Positions 29,063 through 39,827 of a stretch of 64,000 bases of DNA are shown here, piece after piece. The position numbers and the translations under genes were made by a program. Position 1 is the stretch's first letter, and every line of letters starts with the position of its first letter. The notes beneath the pieces are model-generated. The model was not told the DNA's origin. It saw only the letters and a program-made list of their open reading frames with translations, and did not search any database. Source of the DNA: an uncultured Aquimarina sp. (lineage in GTDB: Bacteria > Bacteroidota > Bacteroidia > Flavobacteriales > Flavobacteriaceae); the NCBI GenBank assembly GCA_947496355.1, contig CANMCO010000001.1:601475-665474 (forward strand), written 5' to 3'.

Positions 29063-29908
29063 ATGAACGAAACAAGTACAATAATTGTTGCTATAGCATT
29101 AATGATTATAATGTTTGGTATGGGGCTCTCATTAACCGTTGACGATTTTAGAAGGGTGGTAAAAAGACCCAAAGCTGTTTTCCTGGGATTGTTAAACCAA
29201 TTAATCTTTTTACCTATTATAGGATATGTGTTAGTTTCAGTACTAGAGTTAAGACCAGAAATTTCGATTGGGATCATGATATTAGCCGCTTGTCCTGGTG
29301 GGGCAACCTCAAATGTAATTGCGCATCTGGCAAAGGGAGATACTGCATTATCGGTTACTTTAACTGCGATATCAAGTATTATTACTATAATTACTATTCC
29401 TTTTATCGTTCAGTTTGCCCTTTTAGAATTTTCAGGAGAAGCAGAAAAAATAGCACTTAATGTTCCTCAAATGATAAGTCAACTACTTATTATTGTAATC
29501 GTTCCGGTTTTTGTAGGGATGCTTATACGGGCTAAGGCAAAAGAATTTGCTCTCAGAATGGGTAAACCTGTGAGTGTAGCATCTGTTGCATTATTGGTAA
29601 TAATTACTACCGCTCTGATTATAAAAGAAAGAGATAACGTTGTGCCTTATTTTATGCAAGCAGGATTACCAACGATACTATTAAATTTTACAAGTATGGT
29701 ACTGGGATACCTCACGGCTTCTATGATTAAACTAAAGAAACCACAGGCAATAAGTATTGCAATAGAATCGGGTGTTCAGAATTCGGCTTTGGCGATTACT
29801 ATAGCTATTGTAACTCTACAAAATAGCGCTTTTGGGATTGCCGCAGCCATATATACATTAGTTATGTACATAGCGGGTTTTGCAATTATACTGTACGGAA
29901 GGAAATAA
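29063..29908 (+). CDS. bile acid:sodium symporter (BASS/SBF) family transporter
   Basis: 281 residues, about 9 transmembrane helices. Family signature ILAACPGGATSNVIAHLAKGD (core residues of the crossover motif) and a second crossover ESGVQNSALAIT. It is a sodium-coupled importer of organic anions such as small carboxylates. Co-transcribed with the aldolase and tetR genes, it presumably imports the aldolase substrate or a precursor. Confidence 0.88.
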   Translation: MNETSTIIVAIALMIIMFGMGLSLTVDDFRRVVKRPKAVFLGLLNQLIFLPIIGYVLVSVLELRPEISIGIMILAACPGGATSNVIAHLAKGDTALSVTLTAISSIITIITIPFIVQFALLEFSGEAEKIALNVPQMISQLLIIVIVPVFVGMLIRAKAKEFALRMGKPVSVASVALLVIITTALIIKERDNVVPYFMQAGLPTILLNFTSMVLGYLTASMIKLKKPQAISIAIESGVQNSALAITIAIVTLQNSAFGIAAAIYTLVMYIAGFAIILYGRK

Positions 29909-30051
29909 AATAGTGAATAAAACTAGGTTATACCACATTGTTCTATAGAACATTGCCAAAAAAAGTGTCCAAACAAATGTTAATAAAAGCTTGGTTTTTT
30001 AGGCTTCAAAAAAACAAAAGAAAATGAGTCATTTTTTTCATTTTAAAAGAC

Positions 30052-30059
30052 TATATTTG
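30052..30059 (+). promoter_or_regulatory. -7 box of atpD
   Basis: TATATTTG, an exact TAnnTTTG match, 83 nt before the atpD start codon. No clear -33 box. Confidence 0.6.
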
Positions 30060-30124
30060 CAGCCTGAAAAAAGGTCGTATTTAACTTTATTAGATATAGG
30101 TCTTTTGAAATAGTTAAATACTAA

Positions 30125-31651
<1,527 letters not shown>

Positions 31652-31676
31652 TAAAGCTGAAAATTAAAAACTAACT

Positions 31677-31955
31677 ATGTATTTAGAAATAGTAACTCCA
31701 GAAGCAGTATTATTTAGTGGTGAAGTAACTTCGGTTTCGGTACCAGGAGTAGACGGAGAGTTTCAGATGTTAGATAATCACGCACCTATCATTTCTTTAC
31801 TTGCAAAAGGAAATGTGAAAGTATATGGTGATATGAATTTAAAAGAAGAAGTTGCAGACAAATTTACAAAAGGTGAAAATGGAGCAACGGTACTTCCTAT
31901 AAACTCTGGAACTATCGAAATGAAAGATAATAAAGTGATTGTTTTAGCAGACTAA
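31677..31955 (+). CDS. atpC: F1Fo ATP synthase subunit epsilon (short form)
   Basis: 92 residues, starting MYLEIVTPEAVLFSGEV and containing GVDGEFQMLDNHAPIISLLAKG. It contains the N-terminal beta-sandwich only and lacks the C-terminal helical hairpin, as is normal in Bacteroidota. Terminated at 31979-32011. Confidence 0.97.
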   Translation: MYLEIVTPEAVLFSGEVTSVSVPGVDGEFQMLDNHAPIISLLAKGNVKVYGDMNLKEEVADKFTKGENGATVLPINSGTIEMKDNKVIVLAD

Positions 31956-31978
31956 TTCAATCAAGTATTATAAATATC

Positions 31979-32011
31979 AAAAACACCTCCAAATCTGGAG
32001 GTGTTTTTTTA
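31979..32011 (+). terminator. rho-independent terminator of atpDC
   Basis: Stem AAACACCTCC / GGAGGTGTTT followed by a T-run. Confidence 0.92.
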
Positions 32012-32142
32012 TACTTAAGTTTTATTTATTTAACATGCATTGCACATAGGAAATAGTATCATAATATAGGTTTAAGATATAGCTAATCTTAGCTGAAATG
32101 TTATTCTTAACTTTAAAAATCAATAACTTAAAACCTTCAATT

Positions 32143-33144
32143 ATGAAAAAAATTATTCTATTTACAGTATTGCTTGCCGTTTCTATTGGTTGTGAAAAAT
32201 CAGATGATTTACCGTTAGAACAAAACCAATCCAAAAACCTAAGCAATCAAAGTTTTCATTTAGACCTGGCATATCACCATGCCCCTGTTCATTACCAAGA
32301 TGTGGATCGTACCGGTTCTCATGGATTAAAAGGAAAAGCAGATTACATCACCAGATATGATTTTGATGGAGACCTTAATGCCAAAAACAATTGGAACAAC
32401 ATATCCAACTCCTCAAACAAGGGAAATGCGGTAGGTTATTATTCTATTGTAGAAACAACAACACACTATTTTATTACCTATGCCTTCTTCCATCCTCGAG
32501 ATTGGACAGATATTTGGTTTCTTTACAGGTTTGATGAACATGAAAATGACTTAGAAGGAGTGCTTACTATAGTTAAGAAAGATAATTCTACTTACGGAAA
32601 AGCTTTAGGGGTTGTAACAGTTTTTCACTCTGACTTTTACTCTTATAAAGCACCTAATTCTGGACTCACTAGCGGAAATGAGGGTATAGACGGAACATTA
32701 ACATTGCAAAACCATGAAGGAATAGACCGTTTTAAAACATCTGCTGAAGCTAAAGGACATGGGATAAAAGCACATTCAAAGCAAAAACCAGGAGGAAGCG
32801 ACTACGTAGTGTACTATCCTAGTAAAACAACAAGCGAGTATCCTTCTGATATTTATGACAGGAATGTAAAGTATAAACTGGTTAATATTTTTGGAAACCA
32901 AGGAATGTGGGATCAGAGATTTAATATTAGTTTATTTAGCAATGCCAAATCATTTAAGAAATCATATGGCAATGGATCTGCAAATGCTCCTTGGAATTGG
33001 GATGATAAAAACGATGGAGGAAATCAAGGTTTATTGGCCGGAGGGATAGCGTATTATCCAGCGCATTTGGTAGATGAATATTTTAATGGGCTTGGTGATT
33101 TCAGTAAGGTGTATATATATAACCCTTATATCGGGATTGAATAG
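32143..33144 (+). CDS. lipoprotein of unknown function, VPS62/NPP1-like features
   Basis: 333 residues from ATG 32143 (MKKIILFTVLLAVSIGC, lipobox SIGC); an upstream in-frame ATG at 32098 gives a worse signal. The mature protein has YHHAPVHYQDVD, FFHPRDWTDIWF and HENDLEGVLTIV. The last resembles the H-E-x-D-x-E segment of VPS62/NPP1-like extracellular proteins, but I cannot confirm the family. It is aromatic- and Asp-rich, consistent with a secreted beta protein. Single gene between two terminators. Confidence 0.65.
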   Translation: MKKIILFTVLLAVSIGCEKSDDLPLEQNQSKNLSNQSFHLDLAYHHAPVHYQDVDRTGSHGLKGKADYITRYDFDGDLNAKNNWNNISNSSNKGNAVGYYSIVETTTHYFITYAFFHPRDWTDIWFLYRFDEHENDLEGVLTIVKKDNSTYGKALGVVTVFHSDFYSYKAPNSGLTSGNEGIDGTLTLQNHEGIDRFKTSAEAKGHGIKAHSKQKPGGSDYVVYYPSKTTSEYPSDIYDRNVKYKLVNIFGNQGMWDQRFNISLFSNAKSFKKSYGNGSANAPWNWDDKNDGGNQGLLAGGIAYYPAHLVDEYFNGLGDFSKVYIYNPYIGIE

Positions 33145-33155
33145 AGTAAAATGAT

Positions 33156-33184
33156 ATAGAAAGGGCCGCTTATGGCCTTTTCTA
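33156..33184. terminator. bidirectional hairpin between convergent genes
   Basis: Imperfect stem ATAGAAAGGGCC / GGCCTTTTCTAT around GCTTAT, with the stop of the minus-strand acetyltransferase just inside. Confidence 0.75.
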
Positions 33185-33724
33185 TTTCCAATCCCATTGA
33201 ATTAAATGCCAGGTAACCCCATCAGAGTTATATATCAATAGGTCAGAAAAACCTACAGCATAATGCGCCTGTAGTGACCGTATGTTATTTGCTGCAACTT
33301 CAGTAATAAGCAAATCATATCTTGATTTTAATTCGTCCCTCATTTTATAATATAATCCTTTGAAAATACCTTGTTTTCGGTGAGATTTGTCTATACATAC
33401 CTGCCCCATCACTATGTACGATATGGTGTCGCTTAACCTGGTATCTATCTTTGCAAACATAGGTCGTAAAACTTCAATATCTTCTTTAAACTCCTTAACC
33501 ATGCATAATGTATAGCCTACCACTTTATTACCATCTTTGGCAATAATATGAGGTTGTTTGTCATGCATTTTTTTAAGAATTTCAAAATCATGGTTAACGG
33601 TAACAAATCCTTCTACTTCTTTTTCTGTTTTGGAAATTGAAGCAGGTAAGTTACTTTGTTGAAGTTGAATTACTTGTTCTAATTCATTTGGAGTAGTTGT
33701 AATGGTATAGTCAATTTTTTTCAT
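33182..33724 (-). CDS. GNAT-family N-acetyltransferase
   Basis: 180 residues from ATG 33724 (MKKIDYTITTTPNELEQ); an upstream in-frame start at 33778 would overlap divergent bioF and is unlikely. GNAT features: IAKDGNKVVGYTLCMVKEF (strand 4), YIVMGQVCIDKSHRKQGIFKGLYYKMRDEL (acetyl-CoA loop R-x-x-G-I/F-x-G), LLITEVAANNIRSLQAHYAVGF. The acceptor is unknown. Only 37 nt separate it from bioF. Confidence 0.87.
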   Translation of the reverse strand: MKKIDYTITTTPNELEQVIQLQQSNLPASISKTEKEVEGFVTVNHDFEILKKMHDKQPHIIAKDGNKVVGYTLCMVKEFKEDIEVLRPMFAKIDTRLSDTISYIVMGQVCIDKSHRKQGIFKGLYYKMRDELKSRYDLLITEVAANNIRSLQAHYAVGFSDLLIYNSDGVTWHLIQWDWK

Positions 33725-33745
33725 CCTATAAGTTAATGCATTGTC

Positions 33746-33761
33746 TATCTTTGTAAAGATA
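33746..33761 (+). promoter_or_regulatory. bioF promoter -7 box inside a palindrome
   Basis: TATCTTTG (33746-33753) is an exact -7 consensus and is the left half of the palindrome TATCTTT-GT-AAAGATA, which ends one base before the bioF ATG at 33762. Transcription from it would start at about 33760, so the mRNA would be leaderless or nearly so. The palindrome could be a repressor site for biotin control; this is inference. Confidence 0.6.
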
Positions 33762-34916
33762 ATGAAAAGATTACCCAAAAAACTACAGTCAAAACTAGAT
33801 GTAAGAAGAAACGAGGATGCTTTGAGAAGACTTCTGAGTCAGAATAATCTTGTTGACTTTTCATCTAATGATTATCTAGGCTTTGCATCATCAAGGACAA
33901 TTTTTGATGCTACACATCAATTATTGATTGAAAAAAATATAAATCAAAACGGGGCAACAGGATCTCGTTTACTTTCTGGAAACCATAATTTATATACTGA
34001 GACCGAAAAAATGCTTGCAAGTTTTCATCTGGCAGAAGCAGCTTTGATTTTTAATTCAGGATATGATGCCAATATTGGGTTATTTTCTTCAGTACCGCAA
34101 CGTTGTGATATCATTTTATATGATGAGGTGATTCACGCTTCGATTCGAGACGGAATACAAATGAGTAATGCCAAATCATATAAATTTAAGCATAATGACC
34201 TAGAAGATTTGCACTCTCACATTAAGCGTAGTCGAAATAGTAACAATAATGAACAAGAAGTATATATCGTTACAGAATCTGTTTTTTCGATGGATGGTGA
34301 TTGTCCGGACTTAAGATCTTTGGTTACACTTTGTCAGAAATACAATTGCCATCTTATTGTTGATGAGGCACATGCAGCCGGAGTATATGGAAAGTATGGT
34401 GCAGGTTTACTTCAGGAACTAGGAATAGAAGATCAGGTTTTTGCAAGGATTAATACATTTGGTAAGGCTTTAGGGTGTCATGGTGCGGTAGTTTTTGGGG
34501 CAAATGATTTAAAAGCATACCTAGTAAATTTCTGTAGAAGTTTTATATATACCACCGGATTGCCGCCACATTCATTAGCTACAATCCAATCTGCTTACAA
34601 CGAATTAAAAAATACTTCGGAAATAGAAAAATTGAAAAAAAACATCATTTTCTTTAATCAAAAACTCGAAACCGAAAACCTGAAGCAAATTTTTATAGAA
34701 AGCACTTCGGCGATACATTGTTGTATTATTTCTGGTAATGAAAATGTGAAAAAAATCGCCGCCAAAATTCAGGATAAAGGTTTTGATGTAAAACCAATTT
34801 TATCTCCCACAGTTCCAAAGGGTAAAGAGCGTTTGCGATTTTGTTTACATAGTTTTAATTCTAAAGAAGAAATAGACGAAGTTTTGGAGTTGTTAGCTAC
34901 CTTTGTTTCAAATTAA
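33762..34916 (+). CDS. bioF: 8-amino-7-oxononanoate synthase
   Basis: 384 residues from ATG 33762 (MKRLPKKLQSKLD); an earlier in-frame ATG at 33741 would overlap the promoter. It is a PLP-dependent alpha-oxoamine synthase: DFSSNDYLGFASS, GATGSRLLSGN, VDEAHAAGVYG and INTFGKALGCHGA with the PLP lysine. It joins pimeloyl thioester and alanine. First gene of bioF-bioD-bioA. Confidence 0.95.
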   Translation: MKRLPKKLQSKLDVRRNEDALRRLLSQNNLVDFSSNDYLGFASSRTIFDATHQLLIEKNINQNGATGSRLLSGNHNLYTETEKMLASFHLAEAALIFNSGYDANIGLFSSVPQRCDIILYDEVIHASIRDGIQMSNAKSYKFKHNDLEDLHSHIKRSRNSNNNEQEVYIVTESVFSMDGDCPDLRSLVTLCQKYNCHLIVDEAHAAGVYGKYGAGLLQELGIEDQVFARINTFGKALGCHGAVVFGANDLKAYLVNFCRSFIYTTGLPPHSLATIQSAYNELKNTSEIEKLKKNIIFFNQKLETENLKQIFIESTSAIHCCIISGNENVKKIAAKIQDKGFDVKPILSPTVPKGKERLRFCLHSFNSKEEIDEVLELLATFVSN

Positions 34917-34928
34917 AAAGGGGCAATT

Positions 34929-35573
34929 ATGTCAAAAGAAGTAATGGAATCTTCAAAAAAAATATTTATCACAGGAATAGGAACTGATGTAGGTAAAACG
35001 GTAGCTTCAGCTATAGTGGTAGAGGCACTTCAGGCAGATTATTTCAAGCCAATACAAGCTGGGGATTTAGAATTTTCGGATACGGATAAGGTGAAACAAT
35101 TAGTTTCTAATTCGGCATCAAAATTTCATCCTAATAGCTATGCATTAAAAACTCCAATGAGTCCACATGCAGCAGCAGATATTGATGGAATAACTATTGA
35201 ATTGGACAAAATTGAACTCCCTAAAACAGATAATCATATTGTTATTGAAGGTGCCGGAGGATTGTTAGTCCCGTTAAATGAAGAAGACACGATATTAGAC
35301 CTTATAGACTCTGATTATAACGTAATCGTAGTTTCTAGGCATTATTTGGGTAGTATTAATCATACGCTAATGACTATCTGGATTTTAAAAGAACAAGGAT
35401 TTAATGTTTCTGTGATTTTTAATGGAGATGAGCATAAAACTACTGAGGATATTATTAAGAAAATGACAGATGTTACCGTAATTGGTAGGATAAATGACGA
35501 GCCATATTTTGATACCATGGTAATTAAAGAATATGCAGCATTATTTAGTGATAACTTAAAGTCATTGGTATGA
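34929..35573 (+). CDS. bioD: dethiobiotin synthetase
   Basis: 214 residues. P-loop ITGIGTDVGKTVASA near the start, KPIQAGD, VIEGAGGLLVPL. It closes the ureido ring using CO2 and ATP. It is 12 nt after bioF, and its stop overlaps the bioA start (ATGA), which indicates translational coupling. Confidence 0.95.
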   Translation: MSKEVMESSKKIFITGIGTDVGKTVASAIVVEALQADYFKPIQAGDLEFSDTDKVKQLVSNSASKFHPNSYALKTPMSPHAAADIDGITIELDKIELPKTDNHIVIEGAGGLLVPLNEEDTILDLIDSDYNVIVVSRHYLGSINHTLMTIWILKEQGFNVSVIFNGDEHKTTEDIIKKMTDVTVIGRINDEPYFDTMVIKEYAALFSDNLKSLV

Positions 35574-36835
35574 GTCTAAGAGAAAGGGATAAAAAGCACC
35601 TTTGGCACCCACTTACACAACATAAAATTCATCCAGAAGCATTACCAATTGTAAAAGCAAAAGGAGCATTACTCTATGGTGAAGATGGCGAAACATATAT
35701 TGACGGCATCGCATCATGGTATACAGCAATGTATGGTCATTGTAATGAGTATATAATCAAGAAAGTACAAGACCAAATGCAGCAGCTAGATCAGATTGTG
35801 TTTTCCGGATTTACTCATAAACCTGCAATTAAGTTATCTGAAGAACTGATCAAAATTTTACCCGGTAATCAGGAAAAGATATTCTTCTCTGACAATGGTT
35901 CTACAGCCAATGAGGTGGGTATCAAAATGGCATTACAGTTTCATTTTAACCAAAGCGAAAAACGAAATACAATTATAGCTTTTGAAGATGGTTTTCATGG
36001 GGATACTTTTGGCGCGATGTCTGCTTCAGGATTATCTGTTTATAATGGTCCGTTTGAAGATTTTTTTATCGATGTAAAACGTATTCCTACTCCAAATTCA
36101 GAAAACATAGATAGTATTTTGCAACAATTACAAGCAATTATCCAAAATAACAAAGTTGCAGCTTTTATCTATGAACCATTGGTTCAAGGAGCCAATGCTA
36201 TGCATATGTTTGAAGCTGAGTATTTGGATCAAATTCTTAAAATTTGCAAAGAAAATAAGATCATAACTATTGCCGATGAAGTAATGACCGGTTTTGGAAA
36301 AACAGGAAGTACTTTTGCTTCGGATCATATAGATACAAAGCCCGATATCATATCCATGTCCAAAGCACTTACCGCAGGTTTTGTGCCTATGGCAGTTACT
36401 AGCTGCACTCAAGAAATATATGATGCATTCCTGGATGATTCTGTAGGTAAAGCTTTTTTTCATGCACACACCTATTCTGCTAATCCAATCGCTTGTTCAG
36501 TTGCTTTGGCTGGTATAGAACTTCTTAGTACTGATGAGGTTCAGAATAACATTCAAAGAATTATTAAATCACATCAGGAGTTTAACGAAAAAATAAAAAA
36601 GCATTCAAAAGTAAAGATCACCAGGCAAAAAGGGGTAATTTTCGCCTTGGATTTGAATATTGAAATGGATCGATATGGTAAAAAACGTTATGAGATTTTT
36701 GACCATTTCATGAAACAAGGAGTTTTTTTAAGACCCTTGGGAAACACGATTTATATCCTGGCTCCTTATGTAATTACTAAAACTCAGTTGGAAAAGATAT
36801 ATGATACTATTTTAACCTTGCTAGATACGCTTTAG
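35570..36835 (+). CDS. bioA: adenosylmethionine-8-amino-7-oxononanoate aminotransferase
   Basis: 421 residues, class III PLP aminotransferase: HLWHPLTQHK, DGIASWYTAMYGH, FSDNGSTANEVGIKMA, IADEVMTGFGKTGSTFA, SMSKALTAGFVPMAVT (PLP Lys) and HAHTYSANPIACSVA. It transfers the amino group from S-adenosylmethionine to KAPA. Last gene of the bioFDA operon, convergent with the Coa1-like gene at a 2-nt gap. Confidence 0.95.
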   Translation: MSLRERDKKHLWHPLTQHKIHPEALPIVKAKGALLYGEDGETYIDGIASWYTAMYGHCNEYIIKKVQDQMQQLDQIVFSGFTHKPAIKLSEELIKILPGNQEKIFFSDNGSTANEVGIKMALQFHFNQSEKRNTIIAFEDGFHGDTFGAMSASGLSVYNGPFEDFFIDVKRIPTPNSENIDSILQQLQAIIQNNKVAAFIYEPLVQGANAMHMFEAEYLDQILKICKENKIITIADEVMTGFGKTGSTFASDHIDTKPDIISMSKALTAGFVPMAVTSCTQEIYDAFLDDSVGKAFFHAHTYSANPIACSVALAGIELLSTDEVQNNIQRIIKSHQEFNEKIKKHSKVKITRQKGVIFALDLNIEMDRYGKKRYEIFDHFMKQGVFLRPLGNTIYILAPYVITKTQLEKIYDTILTLLDTL

Positions 36836-36837
36836 GC

Positions 36838-37275
36838 TTAATTATCATCATTTTCCTTATATCCCAATAAATCAATTTGCTCATCAGTTTCAGAAATTAT
36901 TACATACATTTCTGAATAGACCCATTGTTCATTTTGTTTTGTACCAATAACGTATACTTTGGCTTTGCCATCGGGGCCTTTAATGGGGATAGAAATATCA
37001 GCTTTTCCGGTATTATTTTTAAAGGAAAGTTCTCCTTGCATGATACCATTAGTTTCTATAGGCTCGCCAAGTATTTCTAGTACATATTCATCTTGTCGTA
37101 CTTTTAATAGTGCCTCTTTGTAAGGATCAGATTCAGTCATTAATTCGCTTACCCCAAATATCAGAGAACCTAAAAAGACAAAAAACAGGACAATTATAGT
37201 TAAGCAACCTCCTAGAGGAACTACCCAACCCCAATTTCGGCTAAACCAACTTTTTTGTTGTACATGATTTTCCAT
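36838..37275 (-). CDS. Coa1/Tim21-domain membrane protein
   Basis: 145 residues: Trp-rich N-terminus (SWFSRNWGWVVPLGG), one transmembrane helix (about 18-42), then an extracytoplasmic Coa1-like domain with SDPYKEALLKVRQDEYVLEILGEPI, G.L.F...G.A....I.GP.GKA.VYV. Related bacterial proteins are annotated as cytochrome oxidase assembly factor-like, but no oxidase genes are nearby, so the role here is open. It lies between bioA and the ketosynthase. Confidence 0.8.
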   Translation of the reverse strand: MENHVQQKSWFSRNWGWVVPLGGCLTIIVLFFVFLGSLIFGVSELMTESDPYKEALLKVRQDEYVLEILGEPIETNGIMQGELSFKNNTGKADISIPIKGPDGKAKVYVIGTKQNEQWVYSEMYVIISETDEQIDLLGYKENDDN

Positions 37276-37364
37276 AAGCAGTTATACTTGTTTTTCTTAT
37301 AAAGATAAGTATCTTAAATTTGTTTTTTGTTATCAAATTATAATTGCGAAATAGAACAAACCCC

Positions 37365-37372
37365 TACATTTG
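37365..37372 (+). promoter_or_regulatory. -7 box of the ketosynthase gene
   Basis: TACATTTG, exact consensus, 14 nt before the proposed TTG start. The mRNA leader would be only a few bases. Confidence 0.55.
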
Positions 37373-37386
37373 TCAAAATTTAAAAA

Positions 37387-38550
37387 TTGCAACAAACAAT
37401 ATCCATTACAGCCATTTCGTCTATATCTCCATTAGGCATTTTGCCGGATGAAATATGGGAAAGATATAAGAATGATTCACATTGTATTTCTTTTAGAGAT
37501 TTTAATGGAGAGCAAACACCAATAGCTCAACTTCCTATTGAGGCAAGGCTGGTGATAGAGGAGCTTAGGGCAGATAATCATCATTATGAAGCATTAGATG
37601 ATTCTGTGCTTTTAGGAATTTATAGTGCAAGGCAAGCTGTAAAAAGCGCAAAATGGGATATTGATCGTAATTTTGGGATCAATATAGGTTCCTCTAGAGG
37701 AGCTACAGGGCTTTTTGAAAAATACCACCAAGAATTTCTTAGTACAGGAAAATCATCAACTTTAAGTTCTCCTACTACGACACTTGGTAATATTTCTTCA
37801 TGGATTGCTCATGATTTACAAAATAATGGCCCAGAAATAAGTCATTCTATTACATGTTCGACTGCTTTACATGCTGTCCTTAATGGGGTTGCCTGGATAC
37901 AATCTGGGTTAGCTGATAAATTTTTGGTAGGAGGCAGTGAAGCTCCGTTAACTCCATTTACCATTGCCCAGATGAAAGCCCTTAAAATTTATGCATCGAA
38001 TAATAAATCGACATATCCATGCCAGGCGATGAATTGGGATAAAAACCGAAATTCTATGTTTCTTGGTGAAGGTGCGGCAATTGCATGTTTAGAAAAAGGC
38101 CGCAAAGAAAATGCTTTGGCGCATATACGAGGTATAGGGTATGCTACAGAACCCTTAAAGCATAACATTTCGATATCTACACAAGCAGATTGTTTTCAGA
38201 AATCTATGAAAATGGCATTAGGTGAAACACCTATTGAAGAAATTGATGCTATTGTACTACATGCTCCGGGAACAGTAAAAGGAGACGTAGCAGAATACAA
38301 TGCGATTAAAGCTGTTTTTAAAGAGCATATTCCTGCATTAACCACCAATAAATGGAAAATAGGGCATACTTTTGGTGCTAGTGGGATTTTAAGCCTGGAG
38401 CTGGCAACTCTGATGTTGAAACACCAGGAATTTATACCTGTTCCGTATATGTCATATGAATCGATCCCCAAAAAAATGAAGAAGATAATAGTAAATGCAG
38501 TAGGCTTTGGAGGAAATGCAGTGAGCATTTTATTAGAAGCACCAAAATAA
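37387..38550 (+). CDS. beta-ketoacyl synthase (FabF-like), biotin-locus associated
   Basis: 387 residues from a TTG start (no upstream ATG in frame before the promoter). The ketosynthase triad is complete: Cys157 (SITCSTALHAV), His292 (VLHAPGTVKGD), His327 (WKIGHTFGASG). It is shorter than housekeeping FabF and lies between bioFDA and bioB, so a role in making the pimeloyl chain precursor is plausible (inference). No acyl carrier protein gene is adjacent. Confidence 0.85.
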   Translation: MQQTISITAISSISPLGILPDEIWERYKNDSHCISFRDFNGEQTPIAQLPIEARLVIEELRADNHHYEALDDSVLLGIYSARQAVKSAKWDIDRNFGINIGSSRGATGLFEKYHQEFLSTGKSSTLSSPTTTLGNISSWIAHDLQNNGPEISHSITCSTALHAVLNGVAWIQSGLADKFLVGGSEAPLTPFTIAQMKALKIYASNNKSTYPCQAMNWDKNRNSMFLGEGAAIACLEKGRKENALAHIRGIGYATEPLKHNISISTQADCFQKSMKMALGETPIEEIDAIVLHAPGTVKGDVAEYNAIKAVFKEHIPALTTNKWKIGHTFGASGILSLELATLMLKHQEFIPVPYMSYESIPKKMKKIIVNAVGFGGNAVSILLEAPK

Positions 38551-38609
38551 GAATTAATCAAATTATGGATGAGTTCATTATCAAAAACTATGAATTTGGT
38601 GTTTCTAAG

Positions 38610-38641
38610 TTGTGTTTTTTGATTATAAACGATTACTTTTG
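38610..38641 (+). promoter_or_regulatory. bioB promoter
   Basis: TTGTG at 38610-38614, a 19-nt spacer and TACTTTTG at 38634-38641 fit the -33/-7 pattern; the leader would be about 13 nt to the bioB ATG. Confidence 0.6.
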
Positions 38642-38661
38642 AAGTCTCACATACCATTTTT

Positions 38662-39765
38662 ATGAGCGTTATAAGACACGATTGGACAAAGCAAGAGATT
38701 CTTGATATCTACAATAAACCTATGATGGATTTGCTATATGAAGCAGCAACGATTCATCGTCAATATCATAATCCAAATACAGTACAAGTATCCACACTTT
38801 TATCAATAAAAACGGGAGGATGTCCTGAGGATTGTGGATATTGCCCGCAAGCAGCGCGATATCACACAGATATTGAAGGAAATGATCTTATGAGTGTACA
38901 GCAGGTAAAAGCACAGGCTTTGCGTGCAAAAGCATCAGGAAGTTCAAGAGTATGTATGGGAGCCGCCTGGCGTAATGTTAAGGATGGCCAAGAATTTGAA
39001 GATGTGCTAGAGATGGTTCGAACCATTAATAAACTGGATATGGAAGTGTGTTGTACCTTGGGTATGATTACCGAAAATCAAGCAAAACGTTTGGCTGAAG
39101 CGGGTTTGTATGCTTATAATCATAACTTAGATACTTCTGAGGAATATTATAAAGAAGTAATCTCTACCAGAGGATATGAGGATCGACTTAAAACTATAGA
39201 CAACGTTCGTAAAACAAACGTAACCGTATGTAGCGGAGGGATTATTGGTATGGGAGAAGAAGTTGAGGATAGAGCAGGAATGCTTGTTGCCTTGGCAAAA
39301 CTAGACCCTCAACCAGAATCAGTTCCTATCAATGCTTTGGTTGCTGTTGAAGGAACACCAATGGAAGAAGAGAAACCTGTTGCAATATGGGATATGATTA
39401 GGATGGTGGCTACCACAAGAATTGTAATGCCAAATACGCAAGTGAGATTATCTGCCGGAAGAACAGAAATGACTAGAGAAGGGCAAGCTATGTGTTTCTT
39501 TGCTGGAGCAAATTCTATTTTTGCAGGAGATAAACTGCTTACAACTCCTAATCCAGATGTAAATGAGGATATGGAGATGTTTAAAACATTAGGACTTATA
39601 CCACAAAAACCTTTTGTTAAAAAAGCACAACCAGAAACGGTTGAGGCCAAGGACTCAAAATTTGAATCTGCAGGAGAAAAACCTAAATGGTCCAGACCAG
39701 ACCATACTATTGAAAGAAATGAAACCGCAAAGCAAAAGGCGAAGGGAGTAATAGCTGATAAGTAG
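38662..39765 (+). CDS. bioB: biotin synthase (radical SAM)
   Basis: 367 residues. Radical-SAM cysteines Cys54, Cys58 and Cys61 (GGCPEDCGYCPQ), YNHNLDTSEEYY, CSGGIIGMGEE, and the [2Fe-2S]-site region RLSAGRTEM. It inserts sulfur into dethiobiotin. The C-terminal ~45 residues are a charged extension (WSRPDHTIERNETAKQK). It has its own promoter, separate from bioFDA. Confidence 0.97.
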   Translation: MSVIRHDWTKQEILDIYNKPMMDLLYEAATIHRQYHNPNTVQVSTLLSIKTGGCPEDCGYCPQAARYHTDIEGNDLMSVQQVKAQALRAKASGSSRVCMGAAWRNVKDGQEFEDVLEMVRTINKLDMEVCCTLGMITENQAKRLAEAGLYAYNHNLDTSEEYYKEVISTRGYEDRLKTIDNVRKTNVTVCSGGIIGMGEEVEDRAGMLVALAKLDPQPESVPINALVAVEGTPMEEEKPVAIWDMIRMVATTRIVMPNTQVRLSAGRTEMTREGQAMCFFAGANSIFAGDKLLTTPNPDVNEDMEMFKTLGLIPQKPFVKKAQPETVEAKDSKFESAGEKPKWSRPDHTIERNETAKQKAKGVIADK

Positions 39766-39827
39766 TAGAAGCATAATTTGCATCTTTGATGATAACATGA
39801 GGTTTTAAAATTATTTTCTCATCATAA

